A DNA stretch of 64,000 nt from Dactylonectria macrodidyma (Eukaryota > Ascomycota > Sordariomycetes > Hypocreales > Nectriaceae), in contig JAGMUV010000009.1 of NCBI GenBank assembly GCA_020744425.1, positions 1,736,001 to 1,800,000 on the forward strand. Direction: 5' to 3'. The translations under genes and the position numbers were made by a program. The notes beneath the pieces are model-generated. The model ran no database searches and was not told where the DNA came from. It was given only the letters and a program-made list of their open reading frames with translations. Below, piece by piece: positions 1 to 12,183 of the stretch (within the stretch, counting starts at the first letter, position 1; every line of letters begins with the position of its first letter).

Positions 1-414
1 TTGCGCCAAACCGGTATCGGTCCTTTTCGCATCCCCTCATCCAAAACTCGAGTCCCGTTTATGCCCCCGCTCCTCGCTCATCCTTATAGGAATTCCACCT
101 CCCGTCTCCACGTACGTTGTTCTGCACATTCATCAAGATAAGCAGGATGTTGAGAATGTGCTCTTTTGTATTCGTTTTTACCGACGTGGTATCTAAGCTT
201 TGTTCCAAGTCGTACACGCCTAACGGCAGCCATCGGACCCTAGACAAAAACGCCTCCCAGAGCTTCGCCGGTTTCTTATCATAATCTCATTCTCGGTACC
301 CAGTGCCGTTTCTTGGCAGCATGCCCGATTTCTTTTGTGGGAAAACACAATATCCAAGTGCCTTCGGAGCTCGCGCTCAGGTTCCTCTCGGTTGGTGATG
401 TTCAAGGAGCCATT
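1..414. other. 3' flank of ornithine aminotransferase; no gene seen
   Basis: This stretch lies downstream of the OAT stop codon and probably holds its 3' UTR and terminator. The short open frames on both strands show no recognisable protein and no splice-compatible extension. The window edge may cut off a neighbouring gene. Confidence 0.5.
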
Positions 415-1888
415 TTAATGGCCCTTGGCCTTCTCCACAGTGGGGAGTTCCTTGATGGCCTCAGCGATGATGCTCAAGCCCTTTCGCAGATCCTCCTCGC
501 TGATGACCAGGGGCGGCGCGAAACGGATGATGTCGCCGTGGGTCGGCTTGGCCTATGACGCACCAACGTTAGCATGCTATTGACCTCACAGTATCAATAT
601 GGAACGTACCAAGAGGCCCTTGCTCTTCAGCAGCAGGCAGAGATCCCAAGCTGTTCGCCCAGAGGCAGCCGACTCGTCAATCACGACAGCATTGAGCAGT
701 CCTTTTCCTCGGATTGTCTTGAGAATGGGTGAGTTAAGTGCAGCAAGGCTGTCACGGAAAATGTTGCCTAGACGGTCGGCCTTGGCTGTCAGATCCTCCT
801 CTTCCATGATCTCAAGTGCTCGGATAGACACAGCGCATCCTAGGGGGTTTCCGCCATAGGTGGAGCCGTGGGTACCAGGTTCGACGACCAGCATAATCTC
901 CTTGCTGCTGAGGATGCAGCTCACGGGGTACAGCCCACCTGAGATGGCCTTGCCGAGGGTGATGATATCAGGCTTGATATCAGCCCACTGCGAGCACAGC
1001 ATGCGGCCTGTGCGACCAATACCGGTCTGGATCTCGTCGCAAATGAAGAGGACGTTGTGCTTCTTGCAGAGGGCCTGAACTTGAGCAAGGTACCCCTCAT
1101 CGGGGACCACGACGCCGGCCTCTCCTTGAATGGGCTCGCAGATGAAAGCGGCAGTCTCCTTGCCATGGGCCTCGAGGACCTCCTCTAGATCGGCAATGTT
1201 GTTGTATCGGATGGGCTTACCCGTGGTGGGGTTAAAGGCTCCAATGTTAGGAACATAAGGACCATAGTTGGCTCTCGACTCTGGGTCGACTGAGAGAGTA
1301 ATAGCAGCCATCTGAAACACAAGGTAAAATATTAGTCATTGATGTCTTTGCAGTATTTATCAATTGCCCAAAACCCAGGAAAGGATAACGTACGGTTCGG
1401 CCGTGGAAGTTGTCTTGGACACCAAAGATCCACGCCTTGTCCTGGGGAACGCCCTTGACCTTGTACGCCCACTTGCGAGCGACCTTGATCGCGGTCTCAA
1501 CAGCCTCGGCGCCGGTGCACATGGGCAGAACCATGTCATAGCCAAAAACGCTGCGGACCTTCTCGGCCCATTTGGGGAAGACATCGTTGTGGAAGGCTCG
1601 AGAGCTCAGGGTTAGACGGCTGGCCTGTTCGGTGAGAGCCTTGACAAGCTCGGGGTGGCAATGGCCTTGGTTGACGGCGCTGTAGGCAGAAAGGAAGTCG
1701 AGGTATTGGCGACCTTCGGGATCCCAGACATGGACACCTTGCGCCTTGGCGAAAACGACGGGGAGAGGATGGTAGTTGTGAGCGGCGAACTCATTCTCGG
1801 TGGCAATGGCACCGTCAGTGGAAGCGGAGTGGAATCGCGACTCGGAGCCGTTGGAGGACGCCTTGGTGACGTCTGCGTGGGGGGCCAT
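415..1888 (-). CDS. Ornithine aminotransferase (ornithine-oxo-acid transaminase)
   Basis: This PLP-dependent class III aminotransferase converts L-ornithine and 2-oxoglutarate to glutamate-5-semialdehyde and glutamate, linking arginine breakdown to proline and glutamate. Exons on the minus strand are 1888-1394, 1311-610 and 552-415, joining in phase 0 to give 444 aa, the usual family length. Introns of 82 and 57 nt begin GTACGT, end AG, and carry TGACTAAT and GCTAACG branch-like sites. Visible motifs are CDEIQTG (Asp257, PLP pyridine contact), [13 protein letters not shown] (Lys286, Schiff-base lysine), [10 protein letters not shown], and the junction [18 protein letters not shown] that confirms the last splice. 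There is no evident mitochondrial presequence (start [10 protein letters not shown]), so a cytosolic enzyme, as in yeast Car2, is inferred. It is the likely orthologue of yeast CAR2 and Aspergillus otaA. Confidence 0.96.
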
Positions 1889-4590
1889 TGTGACGGTTGA
1901 AGATGGTGGTTGAGGATGGTGGTTGAAGTTGATGAACAGTTCTAGTAATGGTGGGGGGGAAGTGAGGGGCAGCGGTCAAGACTGAAAGTGCAAGTGCTGG
2001 CAACGAGGAAGAAAGAGCTACCCAGGTTTACTGAGAAGTCAGGAGACTAATGACAAAGATAAGGCTCGGAGAGATAAGAGGGTATCTACAAGGGCTTGGC
2101 TTGGTTTGGAGAAGAGAAAGAGAGAAGGGAGGAGAAAAAAAACAATTGGAACAGGAATTGGTGTCGCTCTTTAAGGACAGGCGAAATGGGCCGTGGCGAT
2201 ACGAAATCGGAGGAAACACGGAGGACGCGAACGGAGTGAAGAATGGACGGGGTGAACCGAGAAGCGGGCAGGATTCATCAGGCGACGGACGAGGGAGTAG
2301 ATGGTAGCGTGGAGAAGATGATGTTATGTAATTATTACTGCAAAGGCCATGTTAATGATTGAGTCGTACTGAATGCGCTTTACCTCTAAGTGACAGGCGT
2401 TGTTCGTTCCATTCCCCTAAGTGCAGTTGGAAGCGAAAAGGCGCGGCAGAATCCAATGATCCATGGACGATAGGGCCACCTGAGCATTGGCGGATGGATC
2501 AGACACACGCACAGCGCGCGCACAGGAGTCGCACACGCCATAGTGACCACACCCCCTACAAGGCCTGTCGGATTTTTAGAGGATTCTGCCGTGGCCAGCC
2601 GCGTGCGGAATGTTTAATGGGCTTGGATCTTGGGATAACTGGGCTGATTCGTTTTTCCGGGGTCAGGACGGCCATTTGCGTCATGGCCTGGGTCGGACAG
2701 CTTGAGCCCCGAACTGGCTTTGTCTGACATGTGGTATTTTTTTTTTCGGGGTCCTATTCCACGTTCCCAGCCCGACTACCTCATTCGGTCTACGGCGTTA
2801 GATTTGGGGCTGCTGGCAGGCACCTTGACAAGCAAGATCTGGGGTTGAAGGGAGGGGGAGCGGGCCACAGATCCCACGGCGAAGTGAGTAGGGCCAATTA
2901 CAGGGCGGCAATTACGTTGCTTCATTGTAGACGGCTCTGAGACAAGAATGACACCAGGCTTTCGATCATGCCTGGGGACGGTGCATCCAGTCGGAGAAAA
3001 AAAGAGAGAAAAAAAAGGGGGGAGATACAGGTGCGAGAGAATTCACTACTGACGTGGTCTAATACTGGCTCCTTGCTCAGGTGCCTTGCTCGAGACGACC
3101 TTGACCTGCGTTGGACCGTGGATATCCTTCTAGGCCGGGCCTAACACACACCCACACGCCTCCTGTCAGAGAGTTCTGGATGGCAACGCAAATGAAAACT
3201 ACAACGTGGCCGGCGGCCGATAATGCGCCATCCCCTCGAGATCCATCCATCCCTCCACGAAAAGAGAGAAAAACCTGATTGCCCCCATTTACTACCCAAA
3301 AATACATGACCATTATTATCTAAGACGCCATCTCTCCAACGCCCGCCGGCCTTAGTGGAGATCTAGATCCCGACCCGCCCGGCGAGCGTGGGATGATGGC
3401 TCCGCTCTAACAATTGTGCCGATGTTGCCCACCCCGGCCGACACCGGGCTGCCCAGGAAATGGTGTCCGAACCGGGCAAGGTGGGCTAAGAAAGCCATCG
3501 ACGGGCGCACCATGTATTAACCATGTGGTGGCAATTGTGGCAGCCAGCGAAGCAGGTACGGTTTTTATTAGTGAGGAACCACATGTCGTTGGGCAACTCC
3601 AGCCGCAAGCCACAGGCTTACAAAGCCCCTTCGGGGGCTCTGCGCAGTATCATCGAACAGCGTAAGGGATCAGCCAGGAAACGCAGAAGAATCTCACTAC
3701 ATAAATACAGCATGGCAACCCCTGACGACCCTTTTGTGAGATTTTACCAGCTCTTCTTATTTCCACACTTGGCTCATTCGTTACATTGAGACAGTTTGCT
3801 TCACCTATACTTCTAGACCGAGCGAACGAATGATGAAAATACCCAACGAGATCAGATCCGTCACCACATCTGTCAATGGAAACCCTTCTAATATTCCCTC
3901 CACTCGCTGCTAATCTGCTCTCACAATTCGGGTTTACGGGCACGATTGACGGCTCCAAGTCGATGGATTACCTTGCTCGTCCAAGAGGCATCACGTAAGA
4001 AATCTGTTACATAGTCCCTGAAGTCTTGAATCAGTGCTTCCCCAGCCACATGACACCAGGCGCTTGGTCCTGCACCACACTTTTACGTACGATGCGGCCG
4101 CTGAGTGCCCACCGCTATTACGTACGAACCAAGAGGGCAGGTCGGTGTTATTGAAGCAGCCTGCGCCGGCGGCGACCACCCAAATGCGGCTCCGGCAGGT
4201 CCAATCCAATGGATATGGTCATATTGCCGCTGCTTGGTTTTAGGCAGAGCACACCTTGACACACCGCCTACACCATTGCCCAGGGAATCGCCGTCATCAC
4301 CGTCATTCTCATCCTACATGGTGGCGGCTGAGTGAGGTTTTGCTTATAGAGTGCCACGTGATGGAAAGTGCAGGTGCGGCGCTAGGTGTGGCTGAGGCTC
4401 TGGAGGGGTTACTCCGACTGCCATCCACAGTAACTGGGCATTCTTAATCGCACTGTACGATGTCGTACTCCGTAAGTCTGCCACCAATCAGCAACTCGTA
4501 CTCATCACTAACGAGGAAAGAGACCACTTCACTCTCATCCAGTTGTCTGTCCACCACCGAGCTTCATGAGTTTGGGGACAAAAGCTCAAG
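1889..4590. other. Intergenic region between divergent OAT and GPI mannosyltransferase genes
   Basis: The region holds the OAT promoter and leader (proximal part, near 1889-2350) and the GPI10 promoter (toward 4590). It includes a T9 run near 2737 and purine-rich stretches around 2100-2160 and 2990-3030. I find no frame with recognisable homology and no tRNA or repeat family. Confidence 0.5.
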
Positions 4591-6665
4591 ATGGCGTCAA
4601 CACCAAAAGCGGCATCGCCAACCCAACCCCAGCCCCCAATTGCGAGCCAAACCGCCAATCCATCTGCCCTTGATGCAGTCGTGAACGAGACGCGTAATCG
4701 AATCAACCGGCCATCCTTCTTGCGCAGCATCTTCATCATCCGCCTCATCAACGCATGGTGGATAGCCACTTTTTTCCAGCCCGATGAGTACTTTCAAGCA
4801 TTGGAACCCGCTTGGGACTTGGCCTTTGGCTCTCAGAGCGGTGCATGGTTGACTTGGGTATGGACTTTTGACTCTTTTTCTACATCCCTTGATTTCAGTT
4901 TCTTCTGTGAACCTCATCGATATCCTTACTATCAAGCATCGAGGCCAAGTCTCGCAACCTCCTCTCACTAACCATACTCAACAGGAATGGAAATACCAAC
5001 TCAGATCTTCCCTCCACCCAGCTCTTTTCTCTGGCGCCTACCTCCTCGCCGACTTCATCTCCTCCCTCCTCCCTACAGGCAACGTCCTCCGCGCCTCCAT
5101 CCTGGTTGCCGCCCCTCGTGCCGTCCAAGCTGTCATTGCCGCCCTCGGTGACTGGTTCACCTGGCAGCTTGCCGTTTCCATCTACGGCCCGAACAGCAAT
5201 GTCTCCTTTTTTGCGGTAAGCGAGAAACATTTGTGCCCCATCCCGAGAGTTGTGATGCTAATCGTGGTAGCTCTTTCTGACCCTTTTCAACCCCTGGCAA
5301 TGGTACTGTTCTACACGCACCTTTTCCAACTCGCTTGAGATGACCCTCACTATCATGGCCCTCTACTTTTGGCCATGGGAACTTCTCGGCGCCGCCCAAA
5401 CCACAAAGGAGAACCCCAAGCCGCGGCCTGTCTTCTACAGCTTGTGGTCCTTCCGTTCCTCGCTGTGCTTCGCCGCACTCGCTGTTGTCCTCCGTCCGAC
5501 CAACATCCTGATCTGGGCCACCATCATCTTCGTTTCTATTACCCGAGTTTCCCTCCGGGGCTCCTCGCCTCTCACTACATCGGTTGTCCTCGTACTCGTC
5601 CGTGAGGCTATCTTTTGCGGTTCATTCATCCTGGCCGTCTCCATTGCCTCAGACCGCATGTACTTTGGTTTCTGGACTTTTCCCCCTTACAACTGGCTCA
5701 ACTTTAATATCTCCAAATCACTAGCTGTGTTTTATGGTCGAAATCCCTGGCATTATTACCTTCTGCAAGGTTTGCCTCTCATATGCACCACCAGCTTGCC
5801 CTTTGCCGTCATGGCTTTGTACCGATCGTCTGGCTCCTCGGACCATCAAGCCAACACGCTCAAGACGCTCTCTTATACCATCCTGACCACCATTGTTGCC
5901 CTCTCTCTCATCTCCCACAAGGAAGTTCGCTTCATTTACCCACTGCTCCCTGCCCTTAACGTCCTAGCTGCACCCTTTGCTGCCTCATTCTTCTCATCCC
6001 AACCGACTCCCACAACACGAAACCCTCGTCCTCGTCCCATCTTTCGCAACACACCATACCTCCTCACTGCCCTCGGTGTCAACCTCTTCCTCGCAGGTTA
6101 TCTCTCCTTCTTCCACCAGCCTGCGCCAATATCCGTCCTCACTTACCTCCGCCACCAGTACGAGCGCATCCATCCGGCTTCGGTCAGCCTCGCCCACATT
6201 TCGCACTTCTCTACAGCTTCCCCAGAAGATGATCTTCTTTTTGCCCTGTTTCTCATGCCCTGTCACACCACCCCTTGGCGCTCTCATCTAGTCTATCCCG
6301 GCCTCCGTGCCTACGCTCTCACCTGCGAACCTCCCTTACACACCCAACCCAACACCCCAGAGCGTGACAACTACCGCGATGAGGCCGACCGCTTTTACGA
6401 TGATCCCATGAAGTTTCTCCGCTACGAGCTCTTCGCCCCAACTGGGCCTCTTCCTGTACCTCGATATATAATCGGATTTGAGGGCATCGAGATCTGGCTA
6501 GACGAGTTTCTACAGACTCCCGAGGGTCAGACTCTCGGCATCAAGGCTCTGCGTCCTGTCTGGAGTGGATTCAATGGCCTTTTCAACGAGGACTGGCGAC
6601 GATCAGGCAAGATGCTCGTTTGGGATACAGGCGTCAATGATGACGCCAAGGCGAGCAAGGAGTAA
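4591..6665 (+). CDS. GPI mannosyltransferase 3 (GPI10/PIG-B family, GT22)
   Basis: This multi-pass ER glycosyltransferase adds the third mannose to the GPI-anchor core from dolichol-phosphate mannose. Exons are 4591-4857, 4985-5215 and 5271-6665, all phase 0, giving 630 aa. The first junction restores LTWEWKYQLRS, the conserved loop after the catalytic acidic motif; the second restores FFA|LFLTLFNPWQWYCSTRTFSNS. The GT22 signature FFQPDEYFQALE sits at residues 61-72 with the acidic pair at 65-66. Hydrophobic segments follow along the whole protein, as expected for an ER mannosyltransferase. The start was chosen as the first Met in frame, before a Pro/Ala/Thr-rich cytosolic tail. PIG-B is favoured over the related ALG9, ALG12 and SMP3 enzymes from the WEW.YQLRS and PWQWYCSTRTFSN text, but assignment within GT22 rests on memory of the family. 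Confidence 0.9.
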
Positions 6666-7067
6666 AGGCTTCAGTTAGAAGATAAATTTAGCATACCCTA
6701 TCATACGGAAGAACACCATGAGAAAGCGATACGCAAATGGAAGCTAGCAATCCCATTGGGACAGTCACTCATAATGAGCCATGACCAATGTCTTTCTTTT
6801 AGTGATCCATGCTCCCCCGAGTTTAAACATCATTCACCCGCTCCAATGAAATAAAATGGGATCACCACGCTACATTACACAACATAATCGAATATGAGGG
6901 TGGCGGCGGGCCCGGAGTTATTCGACAACTTATGACCCGATGTCAATCCCGTAATAATCCATCCCACCTCATCCCTTACCCTTCCAACGCCATATACTTC
7001 GCTGTCATGATACCATTTCGCCTTGCCCATATACCTTTACCAATCCCTAGATATAGCCCTTCTTTTC
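6666..7067. other. Convergent 3' intergenic region
   Basis: The stops of the GPI mannosyltransferase (+) and the RhoGAP (-) face each other across about 400 bp. It presumably holds both 3' UTRs. No further gene is visible. Confidence 0.6.
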
Positions 7068-9995
7068 CTACTCCTGTTTTGATGGTGCCGGCTGTTCCTT
7101 GACTTGAGGCGTCTGCTGCTCTTGTGCATGTGGGGCCTCCGGTGTGAGCACAGGAGGTTGATCTTGCTTCAGCTCTTCTTTGTCTTCTTGGCGTTGTTGC
7201 TGGTGCTGTTGCGGTAGGGGCGGGGAGTTGGAAGCAGGCACAGGCTCAGAGACGAGTTTCGGGGCTAAGGGTTGCTGTTGCGACTGTTGCGACTCCTGAT
7301 TCTGTCGCTGAGGAGATAGAGGTTGTGGTTGATCTGATACTGCGACTGGTGGAGGGGTCGCAGCCGCGGTTGGAACCGATGTAGGGGCAGGAGCTGACAC
7401 TGGAGGAGCTTTCGCTGGGAGCGGCGCCGTTTGCCTTTCGGGCTCCCTTCCTGTCTCCCGCTTGATATCTAGGCTCTTTCCACGTGGGAGGAAGCTGGAG
7501 CTCAGGGAAGAAGGGCGATCGGCAGGCGGGGACTTGTTCCTCCTTTGTTCTGCGCTCTCCTTAGCCTCACGATACTTGTTTTTGATCCAGCCGATTGGCC
7601 CCTTGGACTCATCCTTCTCTCCCCGAGCGTCATAAATGGCATGTGCTTCGGCCCCGAGCACAGTTGGCTCCGAGCTCTCACTTTTTCGGGGCCGACTGGA
7701 ACTTGAAATAGAGAGACTGCTGATGTCGGCATTGTCGTTCGAACCTAGCGCCAAGCGAGGAGACGTTACGCCAGATGCAGTCGATCCACTGGCGTTATCG
7801 GCGTTCTTACTTCTCGACAATCGCCAGCGTTTCTTCTTGTCCCTCTCTGCTTGTTCTGCTTGTTCCGCTGATGTGATGGGCTGATCTTCGAGGACTTGAT
7901 CTATGTCTGATCCTTCGTTGAATGATGAATGCAAAGAAGTCGGTGGCGACTTCTTCGCCTTCAGTGTGTTATCAGGATGAAGGCTAGGGTTTGACGAAAC
8001 CTGCGAGGCCCTAGGGGTGTGCTCAGACGACACTTCGCTCTTTTGTTGGACGACAGAGGCTGGGGGTGTGAGTTGACGGTCTTGCAAATGCTCTTGCTGC
8101 CTGTCCTCTTGGATTGGTGGAGGCATCGATTGTTGAAGAGGCTGGAAGTCGGAGTCCTTGTGTTGCACTTGGTCCAGCGGGTTCTGTATTTCAAACCCGG
8201 GTGAGGTCGCATTGTGTTGAGAGTATTGCAGCGAGGCGTTGGAACTCTGTGCACTAGGGTTCAGGCTTCCGGGTATCCTTTTCTTCTTGAGCTTGTTTGG
8301 CTGCCTCTTGTCGCTTGTGTCTGTGGGTGATCGTTGAAAGATACTAGGTAGGTTCGGGGGTTTGGACGGTGTGGAAGGATCCGGAACATCGAGCAACCTC
8401 TCCTGGCTCCGACCAGTAGCGGGAACTCTTGAAGCGATTAAGTGACTACCGGCAGCTTCCTGGGAGGAGCTTGACTGGTTCACATGGCCAAGCGTCTCCC
8501 CGGAGTTCAGCTGAGTTAGTGGCTCAAGATGGGATGGCGAGTGGGGACCAGAGCCCTCATGCCTCTGGAAACGACCACCAACAAGCGCTGGAGACTTCTT
8601 GGACGGCACCGTGTTACTCCTCGCAAGACCCCCGGTTGTTGGTGTTGCAGCTAGAGCGGGACTGTTGGGGGTCGAGGTACCGTCGTTCTTAGAGTTTCTC
8701 GAGGACACAGATCGGTTCCTTCGAACCTGCCCATCTCTCCGAACACTATTCGCACCAGCGCTTGCATTTGATGCAGATCGGCCGATGCTAGGGTTTCGGT
8801 TCGGATTCGGCGTGGTTGGAATCACGGGGTTAATGGGATGTCCAGACTCGACCTCTTTCTTAGTCTTCTCGTCCGCTGCGGTTCCTTGCATTCCAATAAG
8901 GAAATGATCCTGATTTTCGATCAGGAAGATGATGACACATTGGTTTAACCGATACTCCTCGGGGGCCATGGCGTGTGCCGGGTGGGAAAGCATGCCTGGT
9001 TGGAAAATAGCGGCTAGGTTCTGCGAGTTCATACGGTTCTCATCAGCCTTAGCGGCAAACACCGCGAGGAGGTCGAGGATGTATAGCAGCAGTTGCCTGT
9101 TGAGTGGCGGGAGCTCAGTGATGAGCCTCTGGTACTCCTTGATAGCCAATGTCTCGTTGAAGTGTTCCACGAACTGAGGGCCTTCGGCATCCCCCACGGC
9201 CTGCTTTGTCGCGCCACGTAGAGGGTCCCGGAACTTTTCGTAAAGATCCAGAGGGACGACGGGTTCGGGGAGATCATTGAGATATCTGCGGAGGACATTG
9301 GCAGCATCGTGAACTGTATAGCCTTCCCATACAAGGCCCTTTCCATATCTGTCGGGGGAGTCGAAGACAGTTTTGAGTTCCTTGATTCTCTTTTCTGAGC
9401 CGCTGAGTCGGAAGATTCCTTCAACACCAGTGGCTAACAATACAGTTAGCAGACATCCAGGTCGATCGACGTCAAAAATGCACGTACCCCTCTCTTTCAA
9501 AAAGACGCCGCATTTTGCAACAACTATGGGCACATAGCCATAGATATAGCTTTGGCCCCTCTCGTCGATGAGCGAAATGGCTACGTTTGCATATGTTATA
9601 CTCTGTCGCAGCGGAACGCCAAAGATGCCATGTGGTCGGGTTTCTTGAAAATCGATGTTAGAGTTCAAATTCATTTGCACAAGAAAATCACTGCATGCGC
9701 TTTGAGCCTCGCTATAGGCACCCTGCAACATTGCGTTGTTGGGTGCAATGCGACAGCGTTGAAGCGAAATAACATCGGCAGCTCGAGTGAGAAATACAAG
9801 ATGGGAAACTGGGCATGGCGCGCTGCGGCTCATGAAGAGAGGAGAAGGCATACCATGGGTTTCTTGGTGCTTTGAAGGAAGCTTGAAGCCTTTCCACCAT
9901 GACTTGAGATCGCGTTTGTTCTGGGGCGATGTGGCGTTGTTCATCTGGTGGGCAGGAGGAGGTGGTGGATTGGAGTTGTGGGCGGCGGACGTCAT
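7068..9995 (-). CDS. Rho GTPase-activating protein, SAC7/BAG7 type
   Basis: This is predicted to stimulate GTP hydrolysis on Rho1-type GTPases, which control cell-wall and actin pathways. Minus-strand exons are 9995-9854, 9643-9488 and 9433-7068, giving 887 aa. The RhoGAP domain spans about residues 50-260: GIFGVPLRQS, GYVPIVVAKCGVFLKER|ATGVEGIFRLSGS with the arginine finger at Arg108, YTVHDAANVLRRYL and NRMNSQNLAAIFQPGML. The remaining 600 residues are Ser/Pro/Gln-rich and probably disordered, ending in a Pro/Gln tail. The KCGVFLKE and VHDAANVLRRYL text matches the yeast Sac7/Bag7 subfamily. Intron 1 (9853-9644, 210 nt) ends in AAG after a CTAAC branch site and joins KHQETH|ETRPHGIFGV. Intron 2 (9487-9434) is 54 nt. 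Both are multiples of three and lack stops, so an open frame runs on to 10265; I prefer the Met at 9995 because the upstream 90 residues are low-complexity. Confidence 0.9.
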   Translation of the reverse strand: MTSAAHNSNPPPPPAHQMNNATSPQNKRDLKSWWKGFKLPSKHQETHGMPSPLFMSRSAPCPVSHLVFLTRAADVISLQRCRIAPNNAMLQGAYSEAQSACSDFLVQMNLNSNIDFQETRPHGIFGVPLRQSITYANVAISLIDERGQSYIYGYVPIVVAKCGVFLKERGTCIFDVDRPGCLLTVLLATGVEGIFRLSGSEKRIKELKTVFDSPDRYGKGLVWEGYTVHDAANVLRRYLNDLPEPVVPLDLYEKFRDPLRGATKQAVGDAEGPQFVEHFNETLAIKEYQRLITELPPLNRQLLLYILDLLAVFAAKADENRMNSQNLAAIFQPGMLSHPAHAMAPEEYRLNQCVIIFLIENQDHFLIGMQGTAADEKTKKEVESGHPINPVIPTTPNPNRNPSIGRSASNASAGANSVRRDGQVRRNRSVSSRNSKNDGTSTPNSPALAATPTTGGLARSNTVPSKKSPALVGGRFQRHEGSGPHSPSHLEPLTQLNSGETLGHVNQSSSSQEAAGSHLIASRVPATGRSQERLLDVPDPSTPSKPPNLPSIFQRSPTDTSDKRQPNKLKKKRIPGSLNPSAQSSNASLQYSQHNATSPGFEIQNPLDQVQHKDSDFQPLQQSMPPPIQEDRQQEHLQDRQLTPPASVVQQKSEVSSEHTPRASQVSSNPSLHPDNTLKAKKSPPTSLHSSFNEGSDIDQVLEDQPITSAEQAEQAERDKKKRWRLSRSKNADNASGSTASGVTSPRLALGSNDNADISSLSISSSSRPRKSESSEPTVLGAEAHAIYDARGEKDESKGPIGWIKNKYREAKESAEQRRNKSPPADRPSSLSSSFLPRGKSLDIKRETGREPERQTAPLPAKAPPVSAPAPTSVPTAAATPPPVAVSDQPQPLSPQRQNQESQQSQQQPLAPKLVSEPVPASNSPPLPQQHQQQRQEDKEELKQDQPPVLTPEAPHAQEQQTPQVKEQPAPSKQE

Positions 9996-10395
9996 GGTGG
10001 GCGACGTCAAGTCCGGGGACAGATCGAGAGGAGGCGACAGGTATGACGGTGATGGTGATGGTGACGACGTAACAGCTGGGCCGGCCCAGGTGTTTGACTC
10101 ACGATGGCTCGACTCGGCCTCGATCTCGAGGATGCGGTGGTGGGAACGACGATGGTTGGTCAGTGTAGGGCGGCGGATGAACGTTTGGGTCGATAGGAGT
10201 TGAACGTGGCGAGGCTGGGAGCTGGAATCTGGGAACCCAAGAAATGGGAGCGAGGAGTTGAACACCGTCCGCGCGCCTAAATGGAGGAGTAGTCAGGTCG
10301 ATGATTGGCAGTGCCAGGGCGTCAAGGCGTCAAGTGTTTGTTGGAGTACGGGTGGGCCAGGTAGGGTCGAGCTTCAAGGGATCGACTTCTTCGAA

Positions 10396-10408
10396 GGGGG
10401 GGGGGGGG
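10396..10408. repeat. 13-nt poly(G) tract
   Basis: Thirteen consecutive G residues lie about 400 bp upstream of the RhoGAP start. Homopolymers of this length are slippage-prone. Confidence 0.9.
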
Positions 10409-12044
10409 ACGTATGGCGCGGTTTATGGACCAAGTTGACGATGAGGGTATCGCGATGGAGTAGAAGCGCATAACAGTAGAGTCGAGTTGGAGAGGGCGGA
10501 GATGGGAAGAGAAGAGAGCTGTGCACAGTCTGGGGTTGGTCGTAGGAGTACGTATTCGTCCAGTACCAGGGCGAAGTGCTTGGAGGTACCTGGGTAGGTT
10601 GGTAGTGCAGGACGATGTCAGGCGAGTAACTTAAAAGGTACCTGGTAGAGGGGCGGCTGGGCGCTGGTGTTGGGCTGGATTTGGTTGGTATCAATGTCGA
10701 GGTGCGGCTGCACGGTACCTTTACGACGGAAGACAAGAGGGTGCGCTGGGAAGATTGCAAATGTCTTGAAGCGAGAGAGAGGGAGAAAGAAGCGAGTGCG
10801 AGTGAGAAAATGGGCAATTCGCCCAGATGCAGGGAAGTGGGAGAGGGATAGAAAGGGTTGAGTGAGTTGGATGAGGGAGAGAGAAGACGCTGCGGCGGAG
10901 CACAGGGAGGGCAAAACGAGGGTGAGGGAGGGCGTGTGTGTCGTGGGCGAAGGAATATGAATATGTCCAGTAGCAGAGGCGTCCAGTCCCGAAGGTACCT
11001 TACCTTAGGGGGGTGTGGCAGCCTGGAAGGGTGTCCTGGGAGACGCTGGCTCTAGGTGCGGGCAAGGTAAGACCCCTCTGTCGGTGGTACGCAGTAAGAG
11101 CAGGACAGGCAGCCTCAGGAATGCCCTGCCTACCAAGATAAGAGGCAGTAGCACATAGACGAGGTGTCTATTATGGGGTTGCGTCGAAAATGAATATCCA
11201 CGGCTCGAGGGTGATGGGCTCAAAGCGTTGCAAGGAGCGTGTGAAAAGTGAGACAGGAATGCTATTGCCTGGACCACGATGAGTTGGAGCGTGAGGTGGG
11301 AGCGCGAAAGCGTGGGAAGCTTGGTTGATGGGGGAATCACGTGGAGGCGAGATATGACGGGACGATAAAAGATTGGGAAGCGGCTACTCGATGGAAAAAG
11401 GAAAAAAAAAAAAAGGGGAAAAAATAAGGTGCCTGCCTGCCTGCCTGGAATTACCCAGTACCTTGAGAGATCTACCGTGCCTGGGCAGTGAACAGAGTCA
11501 AAAGATAGAACCATGCGAATCCGAAAGTCTCAGCGCGCGATTGGAAATTCCGGGATGGAGATGACTGAATGGAGGCGGCCAGGATGCCAACGGTGAAGAT
11601 ATGGAGAACCAAGCCCTGTCCAATCTCTGGGGGTTGCATCGGCGTCGGTAGATAGGCATTTAGCTCTGGCTACCAAATTACGTGCTGCCATTCTGCTATG
11701 TATTCGTAGGTATGGTTGTTGAGAGAAACCAGCTACCAGGTATTGAGTCTCTTCTTCTTCCTGTTTTAGAGATCCCATCCCTCCAACCATAATCAAACTT
11801 ACCTTATCATTCTCAACCTCTAAAAAAAGGAACAAAAGGACTCTGCCTTTTAGCAGTAGGTCAGCATCAATTAGTGATTCCCTCCGCTAGCCAGAGAGCG
11901 GAGAGCTCCATTTTCCAGCGGAGTCCCTGCCGAGTCTCTCCAGTGGGGGTGCTCGCAGTGGAGCTTGGCCCCATGCCTCCCAATGGAGCCAGTGGAGTGT
12001 CAACTTGTACCTCGTCCACTAGGAAGCCCACGCCTTCGTAAAAG

Positions 12045-12080
12045 ACCACCTGGCTAACACCACCTGGCTAACACCACCTG
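12045..12080. repeat. 14-bp tandem direct repeat, about 2.6 copies
   Basis: The unit ACCACCTGGCTAAC is perfectly repeated twice, followed by a partial third copy. It sits about 100 bp from the 28-nt poly(G) tract, in non-coding sequence. Confidence 0.9.
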
Positions 12081-12183
12081 CAGCCACCTCCAACAGCGAA
12101 GCCGCCTGTGGAACCTTCTGCCCTATGGCGCCGGTTTCGACCCCCGCGACTGGAAGGGAAAACGTTTCTTCTGGCCTGACACT

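Noticed and set aside
9996..10265. 90-residue N-terminal extension of the RhoGAP
   Set aside because: The upstream segment is Ser/Pro/His-rich with no family match, and MTSAAHNSN better matches starts in the family. It remains possible.
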